Source of the DNA: Ifrita kowaldi
Taxonomy: Eukaryota > Chordata > Aves > Passeriformes > Cinclosomatidae
Reading direction: 5' to 3'
NCBI GenBank assembly: GCA_013398055.1
Contig: VZRS01001723.1
Location: 124,001-188,000 of the forward strand
DNA: 64,000 nucleotides
Shown: positions 50,456 through 62,400 of the stretch, piece after piece
Position numbering within the stretch: the first letter of the stretch is position 1
Layout of the letters: each line of letters opens with the position of its first letter
The notes under the pieces: generated by a model
Databases searched by the model: none
Told to the model about the DNA's origin: nothing
The model's input: the letters and a program-made list of their open reading frames with translations, nothing else
Program-made: the position numbers and the translations under genes

Positions 50456-52736
50456 GGTGTCATAAAAAGTGTGATGAATGAGAGACTGTGCTTCAGCGTT
50501 CCTGGTCTGCTTTTGGGGACAATGACCTCACCACACGCACTCCTTATCTTGAGTCAGGTGAAAACAGTGCAAAGATCTGGATTAAGCTCCTTTAGGTGCC
50601 AGTGAAAACTGAGAGCTTGTCTGGTTGTTTGTCATGGTAGTTTAGATAAATTTGAAAGATAGCATGACAAGATTCAGAATAAGCGCAGATAAAGAAGTTC
50701 TGGCTAACAGCCTTTCTATCGCTTAATACTCTGATAAACCAGCAATAGTGACCTTCACGGCTGTAGGTGAGGCTGCTGAGTGCATAATGGCTGCTGTGTT
50801 TATTTGGCAACCAGAATCACTTTTTTTGCTCTCCTTTAGCATGACACCTGCTGCTAAAGGCTCAGCTATCTCTTTCTCTAATACGTCCATGGTAATTCTA
50901 TACCTCCAAAAGGCTATTATTACTGTTAAAGAGAAATGGAAATGTGTGTATATGAACCAGGCAAACCTGTGTGTGCACCCACACGTTGTAGATGTTTATC
51001 ATTCTACAGCATGGACTAAGGAACTGTATAATATACTGCTTTTAAATATTTTTTTCCGATTTGAACTTTGTTTCTCTGCATCCCTCTTTAGCCCAGTTAA
51101 AAAACCTGCCATGGAAATGTATATTGTTATTTATATCATGATGAATTTAATGGCCCAAACCAAGTATTTGAATTTCATCACATTTAAGTATCTGGAAGGA
51201 GATTATCTGCTGCTCTGAAAATCATCCCATCTGAAAGGGCAAAATTCATGAATGACTCTGAGAGCAAAAGACCTAAGATCTGAAGGGGCAACAGATTTGG
51301 TCAAGGTTAAAGATCAGCTTCAAGACCTTCCTGGCTTAAGTGAAAAGAAAATTATTCTCCCAATAATAGTGAACTTCTTTGGTTTCCATGCAAATTAAGA
51401 GAATTAGAAGGGACATTTGGTTGAACTTGATTCATTTGGCTCAAGACGTGCTTTGTTCCTGGTTGCTGTTTCCATTGAATTTTCAGCTGCTTCTACAGAG
51501 TGAAGAGCCTCCAGGGCAGTCCACAGAGTTCCTCTCTGCCAGGAAACTACTGACTGCTGGGCTGTTCCATGTCAGAAACCATGAGTTTCCTTTGGCAGCT
51601 TTGTGATTTTAGCCTTTAGCACCTCCTGTGTGCAGGTGATACTGTATTAGATGTGTTTTCTCTGTATGTGCAAAATGTGTGGCAGGGACTTGAACAACAT
51701 TGCTCAGCACACTCACCACAAGCAATTCCCTCGAGCTGTCCTTTGACAAGACCTGACAGGTAGGGATGATCAACAGGCTGGGAAGATAACAGCAGGTCAG
51801 CTTAGCCTGCTAGGCGCTTCTCTCCGTTTTTTTTTTCTTCACCAAACAGAAATGGCTGAAGATTCCCAGCATTTCTCCCTCTGACACTTCCAAGAAGACT
51901 CACTCCATTTTGTAATTTTGTATACTAATATGTTCTTTAACAGATTCACTGATGAACAAGTAAATAGTTCAGTGTTATATTGTTTGTGGAACAACAGCTG
52001 CTTAAGAGGTATGTTTCTAAGTCCAGTAAGTCAAAACCAAAAGATTTTGAAATAATAGCCATACTTGAACTGAAATTAAAATATTTGCATGACAAACCAC
52101 CCCAAGGAGCATAATCCAGCTGTTTAGATCATGCTTGCTGTGACTGATTGACAGTGCAGTGCTCTGCCTTTTTTTTTTTTTTTACAATTACGAGAAAGTC
52201 CACTAACTAGAGGGAGATCCCTGTTCTTAGACATCCCAAACAGAGTAGCAATTTGATGAATGTAAGAACAATAATGAATAATAAAGAGATGAGAATATAG
52301 AACATCCCCCCGTTTTGGGTAAGTTACCAGTGGATAAAAGCAACGATCTTGAGGCCTTTCTGGGCATATCTGTCTGGCAACACAGTGGAGATAATTTCAG
52401 CTGTTCATGTGATTTACTGCTGTAAAGAAACAAAGAATCATCCGTTGCTGTGTTGGATTCAGATAGGTGGGGTTTTCTTTGTGTTGATTTTGTTTGTTAT
52501 TTTGTTTTCTTTTTTTTTAAAAAAAATTCATTCTGATAGGACTTTTTCCTCTTCTTGTGAATCCTAAAGACAGAAAAGAGCATTATAAGGATCTGTGGAG
52601 AAATGGTGTAGAGTTTGGGAGGTTAGAGAATGCAGATAGAGCAGCAGACCTAGTAGGCCTTTAAATTTGGGGTCTTGAGGGCATGAGAGGGAGGTCACAA
52701 GTATTGTGTTCTCTCCAGTTAAAGGATAGGTAATAC
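50456..52736. other. Unique non-coding DNA
   Basis: The longest frame is 156 codons on the plus strand (50748-51218). Its conceptual protein is hydrophobic in places but matches nothing I know and has no upstream or downstream exon context, so it is not called as a gene. A T15 tract lies at 52169-52183. The first roughly 150 bp after the LTR could belong to the retroviral insertion if the LTR boundary is wrong. Confidence 0.5.
52169..52183. repeat. Poly-T tract (T15)
   Basis: This is the longest pure homopolymer noticed in the window. No retroposed gene on the minus strand could be recognised next to it, so it is recorded as a simple repeat. Confidence 0.85.
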
Positions 52737-53111
52737 TGTTTTTACCTGGCTCAATGGGATCCCGCGTGCCCCCAGAGATGCCTGGACAGGTTCAGTATTA
52801 AGCCAGTAGCCAAGATGCAGGAAGGGTATTTGCTTTTGCTTTCATTCCGGCAGGCAAGTTTATTACATCCTCACTGTCGAAGGGTGGCAAGGCAAAATAC
52901 AAGGACAATGGCTTGCTCAGGGTTTTTCCCAGGGCCAGGGGAAGGTGGGATCAGGGAGCGGGGACGAATGGGAGAGCCCTGGGGAAGTGATGAGGGGCCA
53001 AGGCCAGCAGCCAACAGGGAAATCCAAACTGGAATACATTATCTTAACAGAACCATGCAACCTGGGAAAAGCCTTTTGGTCACCCTAACATCGGCTACCA
53101 CAGATAGGGAC
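52737..53111 (-). mobile_element. ERV LTR (ERVK-like), boundaries approximate
   Basis: Read on the minus strand, the element runs from TGTCCCTATCTGTGG to CAGGTAAAAACA, with TG...CA ends and a length near 375 bp. A minus-strand AATAAA (52859-52864) is followed by ACTTGCCTGCCGGAATGAAA, a U5 segment typical of avian ERVK-type LTRs as I remember them. No matching target duplication was found (left flank aatac, right flank ttgga), so one end may be truncated or mutated. No internal retroviral coding sequence adjoins it, which suggests a solo or fragmentary LTR. The 105-codon plus-strand frame across it (52815-53132) is antisense to the LTR and not a gene. Confidence 0.7.
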
Positions 53112-53897
53112 ATTGGAACCCACTGGCTTTAAACACATCTTGATTCAATTTTCTGTCTAAATGTGATGATTCAGTAGAGCATTTGCTTTAACGTTTTTGC
53201 AAAGTTTATACTGACTTAGATTTTCTGATTTGCTAGTGAGGTGTCAGATTTGTAAGTGGACTATTTACTCTTCTTCCTGACTAAGCAACTGTTTATCAGT
53301 CAATGTGATCAAAACTTTTATGAGCCATATTCCTCGCAAGGCAGAGTTGTTCGCCCTACATGTACATGCAGTACCAAGCCAAACCTATGCCTTCTTTTTT
53401 TCCTACTTTATAACCTTTCTACGTCAAGCATTTTATGCATGTTTTAACCCCAGAATTGGTGTCATAGTCTGAATCAGATATTTCAATGTAATTATTACAT
53501 TTTTAAGCTATTCCATTTATCGTATTATGGGGTCACAGTCCAGTTCAAAACATCATAATTTCCAAAGGCTGTTGCCCTGGACAATTCATAGCTCACCACA
53601 TCTAAAACAGTGTACCCAGAAAAATGACTGTGTTTCCTTTTCATTTCCTCAGGATCTGAGATACAGTGGTGATGTGTGATTCTGAGACTGAAATGAACAC
53701 AAAAGAGTATTAGAAGTGTTTAATAGGCCCATCTGAACTCCATAGAGGAGGACAGAAATTAGGCAGAACACTGTTTTTGTCTTGCAACATCTGATGTAGG
53801 AAGGATGGCATTATCCAATTGCAAAGCTGTCAAGAAAGGCTATTCTTGACTGTGCAGCTTGTAGAGAGAATCTTGTAATACCCAAGAATGGCTGAGT
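53112..53897. other. Unique non-coding spacer between LTR and CR1
   Basis: About 0.8 kb of AT-rich sequence without recognisable genes or repeat ends. Only short open frames (63 codons at most) are present. Confidence 0.55.
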
Positions 53898-54427
53898 CAT
53901 AGAATCACAGAATGGTTTGGCTTGGAAGGGACCTTTAAAGATCATCCAGTTCCAACCTCCTGCCATGAGCAGGAACACTTTCCACTATCCCAGGTTGCTC
54001 CAGGCCCTGTCCAACCTGGCCTTGAGCACTTCCAGGGATGGGGCATCCACAACTTGTGTGGGCAGTCTGTGCCAGGGCCTCCCCACCCTCAAGGAAAGAG
54101 TTTCTTCTTCCTATCTAATGTAAACCCACCCTCTTTCAGTTTAAAGCCATTAGCCCTTGTGCTATGACTCCGTGCCCATGTAAACAGTCCCTCTCTAGCT
54201 CTCTTGTGGCCCCCTTCAAGTACTGTAAGGTGCTGTAAGGTCTCCCTAGAGCACTCCCTTCTCCAGGCTGAACAACCCCAGCTCTCCTAGTCTGGCTCTA
54301 GAGCGGAGGTGCTCCAGCCTCCTCTGGACCCACTCTAACAGGTCCATGTCCTTCTTATGTTGGGGGCCCCAGAGCTGGATGCAGTGCTCCAGGTGGGATC
54401 TTACGGGAGCAGAATAGAGGGGGAGAA
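53898..54427 (-). mobile_element. CR1 LINE 3' end with ORF2 C-terminus
   Basis: The left end reads 'catagaatcacagaatggtt', the reverse complement of the CR1 3' terminal repeat, so the element is on the minus strand. The 3' untranslated part includes 'ccagggatggggcatccaca' and 'cagtttaaagccattagccc'. The match ends near 54427 at 'gcagaatagagggggaga', the expected kind of 5' truncation. A 10-bp internal duplication (ctgtaaggtg/ctgtaaggtc) lies near 54224-54243. Similarity to the remembered consensus is high, so this is one of the younger CR1 copies here. Confidence 0.95.
54249..54413 (-). pseudogene. CR1 ORF2 C-terminal remnant
   Basis: The minus-strand frame encodes SAPVRSHLEHCIQLWGPQ followed by KKDMDLLEWVQRR and then LGELGLFSLEK. 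These are the conserved last residues of CR1 ORF2, just downstream of the reverse-transcriptase domain. The catalytic domains are absent because of 5' truncation, and a short internal segment between WVQRR and LEHL appears missing. It is a non-functional LINE remnant. Confidence 0.85.
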
Positions 54428-55612
54428 GGGAAAGACTCTTAAAAACTTGGAGTTTCATGAGGGCAATGATAGCTTTTGTCATGCATTTGATTTGAACAAT
54501 TCTAACCTGATATTGATGAAGAATCCAAGGCTTCCATAATAAAATAATGGGAAGGATGAAATCAAAGATTTAATCATTCCTGTAGTTGCTCATGTTATTT
54601 GGTTAGTGAAATTTTGTGTGCGTGTGTCGTATTTAACTTGGAACTTAGCCTAAAACTGAACTACATCCCTATAAACATAATACTACATATCCCAATCATA
54701 GTCTCTATCAATAAAATACCAAAGAGTTTTCAGCTGGAAGACATTCCTGGTTTTTACTGTGTTTTTAGTTCAGATACAAATGCACAGATTGCTGCTGATT
54801 TAAAGCATGTGGAAAAAGCCCGTGGAGATTTATATTTCTTTCATGATTGAATGCTGGTACTTGGTGTTATGTGGAAAAGCACTCACTTGGTTTAATAGTT
54901 GCACAGCTGGTGTTATCTGAAAAATAATCATTATGATAGAAAGCACGCATTTTTCATGGTTTTTGTCAGGTCTGTCAGAATATGTTCTGTACTAAGTCTA
55001 CACACTTCATCTGATGTTCCTTAAATTAATATATTAACATATAATACTTTTAAGAATGTCTGTTATAAAATGTGACTGTAATTGAAACATAACAGAGTAT
55101 GGCTGTGTAAAACAAAGCAATTTGCAGGACCCATAAAGTGAGAAAGTCACTGTGATCTGTGTTTAGAAACAACATAACATTATTGTCTGCAAATCAAGTG
55201 ACAAATCACAAGAATTAAAATTATGCATAACCAGTTCAGCTCAGTAATATGTACTGATTTGAACATCTTTAAATTACAGCAAATAGGAAAATATTAATTT
55301 GAAGTGCAAAACAGCTTGATTACAAAAGCTGGATTTCTCTTTACTCCTCTGTACCTTATCAGGGCTTTTAAGCAAATGAGGAGAGGCAGTCAATGCAGGC
55401 TTTAAATGAGCACACGATGCCACTTCTGAGGACTTGCTGGATGTCCATTATTTCTATCTGTAAATCTGGTAAATGGACAGTTGATCTTTTTATCTTCTCG
55501 CTGCCAGAGGCAGGGGTCAGCCTGGGAAAAATAAGTTTATTTACCCAGTCTTCTCTCTTTGTTACATGTTAATGGACAACCCACTAACACATAATTCTGT
55601 CCCCTGTGGACT
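54428..55612. other. Unique AT-rich spacer
   Basis: No gene or identifiable repeat is seen. The part next to the following LTR (about 55500-55617) contains 'aataagtttatttacccagt' but lies outside the LTR target duplication, so it is taken as host sequence. Confidence 0.5.
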
Positions 55613-56467
55613 CCCAGTGTGAGAAATGAAGCCCACTCCTCTTTTTGGGGTTTTATAAATTTAATAAGGGACAATAGGGGATAAAGGTCACTTACAGCAA
55701 AAACGACAGCACTAGATGCATGGCTCATAGCCAGAGGCACACAAATTTCCAGAAACTTCCCGTTTATGTGCTTTAACATTATGCATATTAATAAACCACA
55801 ATGCAATGCATGTGCATAATTTTTCTAAGAACTAATTTACATTTTCTTAGAAGAGATTAACATAGTTCCTCCCCTGATCCACCTTTTTTAGAGCATGCGT
55901 AATGTGATCGTGAGAGTCTTCGGGGGTCTTCTTTGATGAAGGCTCAAGGTCTTCCTCGCATCTGAACTTTTCAACTTTGTCTTCAGAGCATGTGCAGTTG
56001 TGGTGTTCCTTGGTCTTTCTGAATCTAACTGGTTTAAATTCTCCATTTTGTGGCTAATTGACTTTACATTTGCCAGTTTCTCATTAGTACAGCCTGCTGC
56101 TTCCCAGTACAGCTATACTTGTCTATTTTTGAGATTATTCACCTGGCGAGTTTCCATTTATTTAAGCATTAAGCGATTGGTTAACCATATACTAGCTATT
56201 ACATTGTATAGAAAGTTATGACTCAGGTTATATAGGTATAGACAGTTGTAATTCGGGTTGTATTGGTATCTTATAGCTCAAGCTATATAAGCATCTTGTA
56301 ACTTTGACCCATTACTAGTTATAATGTAAACTAGTTAATATCTGCATAGCAAAGTTATTCTTAACATATTTGCACATAATATTTCCTAACATATTCTGAT
56401 ACATAGTATTTCTTACATTTTACTGCCTGCAAAAGCCAATGCTATAATAGCTGTTTATCACACCCAG
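55613..56467 (-). mobile_element. Long solo LTR with 5-bp TSD
   Basis: The element body is 55618-56462 (845 bp). The ends are TGTGA and TCACA, a perfect 5-bp inverted terminus with TG...CA. The 5-bp target duplication cccag is exact at 55613-55617 and 56463-56467. The minus orientation is chosen because that strand carries ATTAAATTTATAAAA followed by GGGCTTCATTTCTCACA near the left end, a typical polyadenylation and U5 ending. The right half, which would be U3, carries two sets of degenerate tandem repeats (56214-56297 and 56363-56414) that could be enhancer units. No viral coding sequence remains, so this is a solo LTR. The class (ERV1- or ERVL-like) is uncertain. A 73-codon plus-strand frame inside (56000-56221) is not a gene. 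Confidence 0.85.
56214..56297. repeat. Degenerate ~25-30-bp tandem repeats inside the LTR U3
   Basis: Three diverged units follow each other: agttatgactcaggttatat (continuing to 56243), agttgtaattcgggttgtat (continuing to 56272) and atagctcaagctatataagc (to 56297). A related pair starting aacatatt lies at 56363-56387 and 56388-56414. Repeated units in the U3 of retroviral LTRs often act as enhancers; that role is inferred from position only. Confidence 0.65.
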
Positions 56468-58749
56468 CAACAGGAGGAAGGATAAGGAGGGGGTAGAATG
56501 TGAGTGCAAAATGATCTGCAGTGACTCAAGGGAGCTCCTCCTCTTGTCACTTTGTCAAATGGCAGAGGTTTAATCTCCCAAATAAAGGGATTTTGTGAGC
56601 TCCAGAAGGAAATGTGTCTATTTCTGAATTTGAATTATCTCCTTTTAAACTCATGAACTGGAATGTGAGGGGCCTCATGCTGAATTGAAACTCCTCACTG
56701 TTACAGATGTTTCTGTGCCAGTAAAGGAAGCTGGCAAGTTAAGTTCCATATGCTGGGTCTGGTGGCTTTTCCTTGGCTATTTCCTGTGTGCAGTTCCTAC
56801 AGGAAACTGCAGATCTTGTGGAGGAAGAGGTTCTGTGATGAAAGGAGTAGCACACTAATTCTGTACTCAGAAAGATCTGTAGGGTTTACCTGAAGCGTAA
56901 ACCTTAATGTGTAAATGATATTGAATGTAACCTGTTACTATCAGAAAATCCAAAGATTTGACTTAGGAAAACTCATAATATTTATATTGCTTGCTTTTAC
57001 ATTGCCATGACATTTTAAAACTCTTCCCAGTATTTAAAAGCTTAACCCCACACTAAAGAGGTTTCTCTTTTTTGCCATGAATATTTAATACCAAAGAAGA
57101 GTACAGTAAGCTCAGTTCAAATAGAAAAATTCAGGATTTACATGGACGTGCTCCAGCATATGTTATTGTTCTAGTTAGCTGCTTCAGTAAAAATCCTATA
57201 GAAAATTCACCTTTCCTGACATTAGTAGAACTTTACAGGCACTCATAGCCAGGGTTCATTCAATGAAGTAGCAATGACTGCCCACTTTTAGTTTGCATAC
57301 AGGCAGCAAATACAAGGATGATAGCAGAAAATATAACCTGCAAGTCACAAGAGTGTCAGTGATCCTCAGTTCCCCACAGTGCAGGCAGAAAAGAAAAAGT
57401 GTTTATGGTCCAAAATGGAAGAAATCTGGAATATGTCCTTAATACTGAAGACAAATGCACTTACTCTAGTGTTGCATTCAAGAAGTCCAATTCACAGAGA
57501 TGGCTCTTTTATTTTAGTGATTGAGTGTTTCTTTGTAAAGATGAAAAGTGTTCTGCACTACTGAAAATATGAGGTTCAGTTGCCATGGTGGCTTTAATTT
57601 TGAGTTGCGTAGTAAAAGGCTGTTTGTTTGCAAATGTAACTGTCTCCTCTCCCTCTGCCCTTGCTACAATACTTGGCAATTTCCAAAGTGAATTTGACTC
57701 GAGCTAATAGCTGATTTTGCATTAGTGGGGTTTTTTTTCACCATGTCTAGTTCACCTTCAGAAACTCAATGGATACAAAAGGAAATGGTTTGAAAGAGAA
57801 GGAAAGTCCATCAGTATGAATTTTGATCTGTTTAAGCAGCATTTGTCAGCAATGTTCACCCTATTGTGCTGTTTTCATTAATTCATTTGCCTTTCCATGG
57901 CATTTTTCAGTGCCCTTCACACCCATTTGTAAGCATCTTAATTGCAGACACCAAGTCATGATGAACCTGTGCAACTGCTCTGACAGAAGCAGCTGCTCTG
58001 CTCCAACAAGAGAAATGCTGTGGTAGTGTTTGTCACTAATTGTCATCTCTACCTGTCAGAGAAGGGGATGAATTGGTGCTGCCACTTAAATAGTCTGCAC
58101 TGTGCCAGGCCCTCCTGTAGTACAGGACTATTGCTGTGAACTCCAAAAACGAGCCTGAAGGAGGTGATTCTAAGCAAAATATGTATTGAAAGTGTTGAGT
58201 TACAGTAGAGACACCAAGGTAACAGACCTCTTGTTTAAATAAATGGATAGTTTTGAACAGCTGCCTCATTCCTGTATTAATTTTAGTGCTCATGTTTTAA
58301 AGCATTCTTATTTTTCTTGTTTTTTTGCAACACAGTAATATCCTGCTCTGTGTGGATCAATCCAAAATATTGTAACTAGTCAAGAGAAGTTTAACATGTT
58401 TCTGAAAAGACACTTGGAAATGTAATGTGCTGTTTTTCTTTGCAATTATAAATTTACTAAATACTCTTTTGGTGACACAATGAAGTGCATGCTCATTCTT
58501 AGTTTTTTCAGTAAAATCTCAAGCAAGCATATTTAGTTCCTTTATTTTCAGGACAGAGGGATTCGAATACATGGAAAATAAAGACCCAGTGGTATTGCTT
58601 CACACCATAAACAATAGGTATCAGGAAAAACCCAGGGTAGAAAAAGACTTTCTCATTTTAAAATGAAGTGATGCCTACTACTGTGTGTTCTGGCTGTGGT
58701 TTCACGTACAGAACTCTTCTAGAATTTTCCAGGAGTATTAAGGATGAGC
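56468..58749. other. Unique non-coding DNA
   Basis: No gene is recognised. The longest frames are under 90 codons and overlap on opposite strands (for example 57823-58026 and 57861-58046), which speaks against coding use. No further LTR or LINE ends were found. Confidence 0.55.
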
Positions 58750-58950
58750 CACAGAATCACCAGGTTGGAAGAGACCTCTAAGATCATCGAGTCCAACCCA
58801 TGCCCTAACACCTCAACTAAATCATGGCACCAAGTGCCACATCCAATCTTTTCTTAAACACATCCAGGGATGGTGATTCCGCTACCTCCCAGTACTTCAC
58901 CACTCTTTCTGTGAAAAACTTTTTCCTAAGCCTATGCTTTCCACCTTCCC
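58750..58950 (-). mobile_element. CR1 LINE 3' end, short 5'-truncated copy
   Basis: Starts with 'cacagaatcaccaggttgga' and 'agagacctctaagatcatcg', the reverse complement of the CR1 3' end of a subfamily different from the copies at 33719 and 53898. It continues through 'catggcaccaagtgccacat' and 'accactctttctgtgaaaaa', and similarity is lost near 58950. A segment expected between 'ctacctccc' and 'ttcaccactc' appears shortened, suggesting a small internal deletion. Confidence 0.9.
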
Positions 58951-59295
58951 AGTTGTTCACAGATGTGTTCAGCCAACATGCATCCAGCTTTTATCTGCAA
59001 GAATATTGGCAAGTACTCTTCCCATGACAGGAAGCAGGAGTAAGGATGTCCCCCTGTCCCTTCTTGCTGCCTGCTTGGCAGCAGCAGGGTTGAGCTTTCT
59101 TCTCCCCCATCCCATCCAGGACCTCAGGCCTCCCTTTGATCCTAACACTGGGCTTTGCACTAAAGCCTTTAATGCTTTTGAAGTGAACGTTCTTCTCTCC
59201 CTCTGTGTTTGGGGTCTTGCACACACTAAGGAAAGAGCAGAATTTTGCCCTTTTATGTTTATATGATGGATTTTATCTTTATAGATCCCAAATCA

Positions 59296-59480
59296 ATTCA
59301 CAAAATTTGTAGGCTGCAAGAGACCTTGAGGGTTTATCCAGTTTATCCCTCTGCCAAAAGGATGCTGAGCTGAGCCGAAACGATACCTGATTGATTCTTG
59401 GCCAATTTAAACTTTTGCAACATTTCTAGGATTCTTATCACTGGACAATTACAGCTCTTTTCTAATCTGAGTGCTTTTTT
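59296..59480 (-). mobile_element. Probable ancient CR1 remnant
   Basis: The segment 'ttgtaggctgcaagagacct' with 'tgagggtttatccagtttat' and 'ccctctgcc' follows the general pattern of a CR1-type 3' end on the minus strand, and later segments ('attcttatcactggacaatt') fit weakly. Divergence is much greater than in the other copies, so this would be an old insertion. The call rests on pattern memory and could be wrong. Confidence 0.5.
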
Positions 59481-62400
59481 GTTTGATTGCTTTTAACGTC
59501 TTCTGCATTTTGGTGAAGATACTTCTTATAAGGGTCATCTTTCTACTCCTCCCTGTACTGGTTTAGGAATTGAAGCTCCAGATTAGGATCAAAGAGAACT
59601 ACATGCTCAGATTTATTCTTGTAAGGAGTGGTTTTTCAGTAAGCCAGGTTACTCAAATGTGATGTAAGTCAATCCAAAGTTTGTATACTTGGCTGGACAA
59701 GACTTTAATATCCAATATTGTAATTTTTTTTCAATGCTTATAAAAATTTTAGTTGTATATGATTAACTGTATATTATTTTCAAAACTTTCTGGTGTAGTC
59801 ACTATGTATGTAACATTATTATCTATTATTAAATAAGGTCACTGAATCTGTTCAAACTAATCTGTCTTGAGTATTGTAAAAGGTTTCAGATTGCTTTGGG
59901 GTTATGTGTTTGTTGTTTCACATGCAATGGCTTATTTATTTTTTGTAAAATATGGGGGATTGAAAACACAGATTGATTTCCAGGCCTGTTTAGTTATGGG
60001 TATTGATCAGGTTCCAAGTTTTTGAAGAAAACTGTCAAGAAGTTTTGAATAAAGAACCATATGTAATAACAGCTGTGGCCATGGGAGCCTCATTTCTCTT
60101 TACTGTGCTGCTGTATTAGTGCTGAAAACAGTACAAGTAGCTTGTAAACCCCCTTTATTGAAATACAGCTTCTCCTTTGGTTTATCCTGCTAAATACTAT
60201 GATTTATGCTTTAATATTTTGGAATATAGTCACAAGATTTTCAACTTAAAACAGTTTTACATTAATAGAATATATTTTATCCACCTGCTATGTATTTTAT
60301 ATATTCCTGAATTGTTTGATAAATGTGCACGGTGAGAGAAATTTGGTTTGGAAGCGATGTGATAGGAATAACTTGCCTGTTTCCAAACACAAAAGGTGAA
60401 ACCTCTAAGGGATGTGTGTGTGTGAAAGGGACTGACTGGTGGGTGCTAAACACAGCTCTCTGATGAGAAAGCAGTTTTGGGCTCTTGGGGCTGTCAGCCA
60501 TCTCTCAGGAGAGCCAGGCAGGAATGATGGTTTTCTGTGGTAAACACACGTGGAGCCAGAGGTGCTCCATGGAGCCACTAGAGCTGGGTCACTGTGAAAG
60601 ATCTGGGGCTGTGGAGATGAACTGGGCATCCCAGAGGTGCAGAGGCAGAGCTTCCTGGTTTATTGGCTTGCACCAGTGTGTCCCTGGGTATGTTTGCTCT
60701 GGAATTCCCCAGGAAGCCAAGAGAGAACTCTCAGTGAGAGAAGTGTTACTGCAAGGCAGAGCAGAGATAGCGATTGTGTAGGGAACAGAACCAGCTGGAA
60801 AGGCAAGGTTGGAAACTGCTTTGGTTTGTATTTTTTTTTATTTTTCAGTAGGTTATTTACGTTGTAGCAGAACAACACTTGATTTATATCACTTGGGATT
60901 TTTGTCCTCCTGGGAACATGACATCACTGTTACATTGGCTGACTCCTTTGCTGAGGATAAAAAAAGATCCAGTCTCAAATGCACACCTGTGTGTATGCAG
61001 CTGAATGAGTGAGGAGTTCGTTCTGCATGCTACAGCAACCCAAGAAATAAATTATCATGTGTTCAGCCTTACTCCAAAACATGAGCTGAACATAAAAGCA
61101 TTAGCTGTATATAGCAGTGAAGAGATTCTGAGCTAGATTAACTTTGGGACTGTATGTGTAGGATGGTGTAGAGAAAGAGAGAAAACCTTTTGTGGAAGGT
61201 TTTATTGAGCCGGTCAAGCCTAGTGTGAGATTATCACAACACTTTCCTAGTGTTTGACAGTGTTTTTCTTTCTCTCTGTCTCTCTCTCCCTTTTTTGTTT
61301 TCCTTTTTTATTTTTTTTTAATTTATTTTGCATAGGAGCATGATTAGATATGAAAACAGTACAATAAAAGCGTGGTGTCCCAAGCTGCCCGGATTGTGTT
61401 GGGTTTTCATTTCAAGCTTGTAGTTTGTTGTGGCTGCCTTGGTTATATGCCAGGTTATCTGAACTGTTGCAAAAGCAAATGTTTTGAGCATTTTGAGATG
61501 TTTGAAGACCAGTTTCCTTTTTGTGTGCTTAAAATTTGGGCATGGAACCTGGTCAGGGGTTTTGAATGAAAGATTTCCAACGTTCAGGAGTGCTCTGCCA
61601 CACTCCCAGTTTCTGTGCTCAGGGGTACTCTGGCACCCCTTTATTCTCAGTTCATTTGTCTTGAAGAGCTTAAACCCAAATGGCGGTGCCTGACTTCAGC
61701 ACCCATTTTTGGAAATCTGAGTCTACATTAAAAAGCAGCCATAGTATGAGGACCACCAGCAGAGTTTTGAGAGTGTCTTAAATTACCATCATGGCAGTTA
61801 TGATTAATATATTTGTCTCTTTAGGGCTTTTGTGGCACTGATAATATTTGCTGTTCCCACTAAGTCTCGATTAAATGAGTGCCTAAGACTGACGGGCAGT
61901 TTGTCTGTAATGACAAGTGCTTTACTGTAGCAGAAAAGGATGAACTGCCCCAGGGAGACATCACCACCCACTTGAGCGAGATCCATGAAGGGTTTATGAC
62001 CCGTTTGAATCCTGATTGAGCATCACTGTCTTGACCCTCGGGGAGCCAATTGTCTGGAATACTTGCTCTGTCAGTCTGAGCGATGTGCTCAGAATCCCTC
62101 TGAAACCTGTATGTCTTGATTGTGTGTAATACACACAGTGAATTATCAAAATGGTATAAAGATAGGGAAATATTTTGTCACTGTGTATCTGGGTGTCATG
62201 TTTAGAGAGCACGCTGTTTTACTTGCCAAGTAAAATGTACTGTGAGCTTAACCCTTTCAGGAATAAATTATTTCAGCTCTGACAGTTAATGTATGAAGGG
62301 TTTCCTTTGAGACAAATGTGTCTGATAGGTGATTACTGAATGACATTAAACTCCTTGTGGCAGAAAGTCTGTGCCTGGAGCTTTGGAGAAGCGTGGGGCC

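Noticed and set aside
50748..51218. 156-codon plus-strand frame with hydrophobic stretches
   Set aside because: No recognisable domain and no exon context. A chance frame of this size is plausible in 64 kb read in six frames.
59065..59083. Hairpin tgctgcc / ggcagca considered as a microRNA precursor
   Set aside because: The arms are only 7 bp with a 5-base loop, and pairing does not extend; too short for a precursor.
59700..60070. AT-rich 3'-UTR-like stretch ending in 'gaataaagaacc'
   Set aside because: It has UTR-like texture only, with no upstream coding sequence; kept as unique non-coding DNA.
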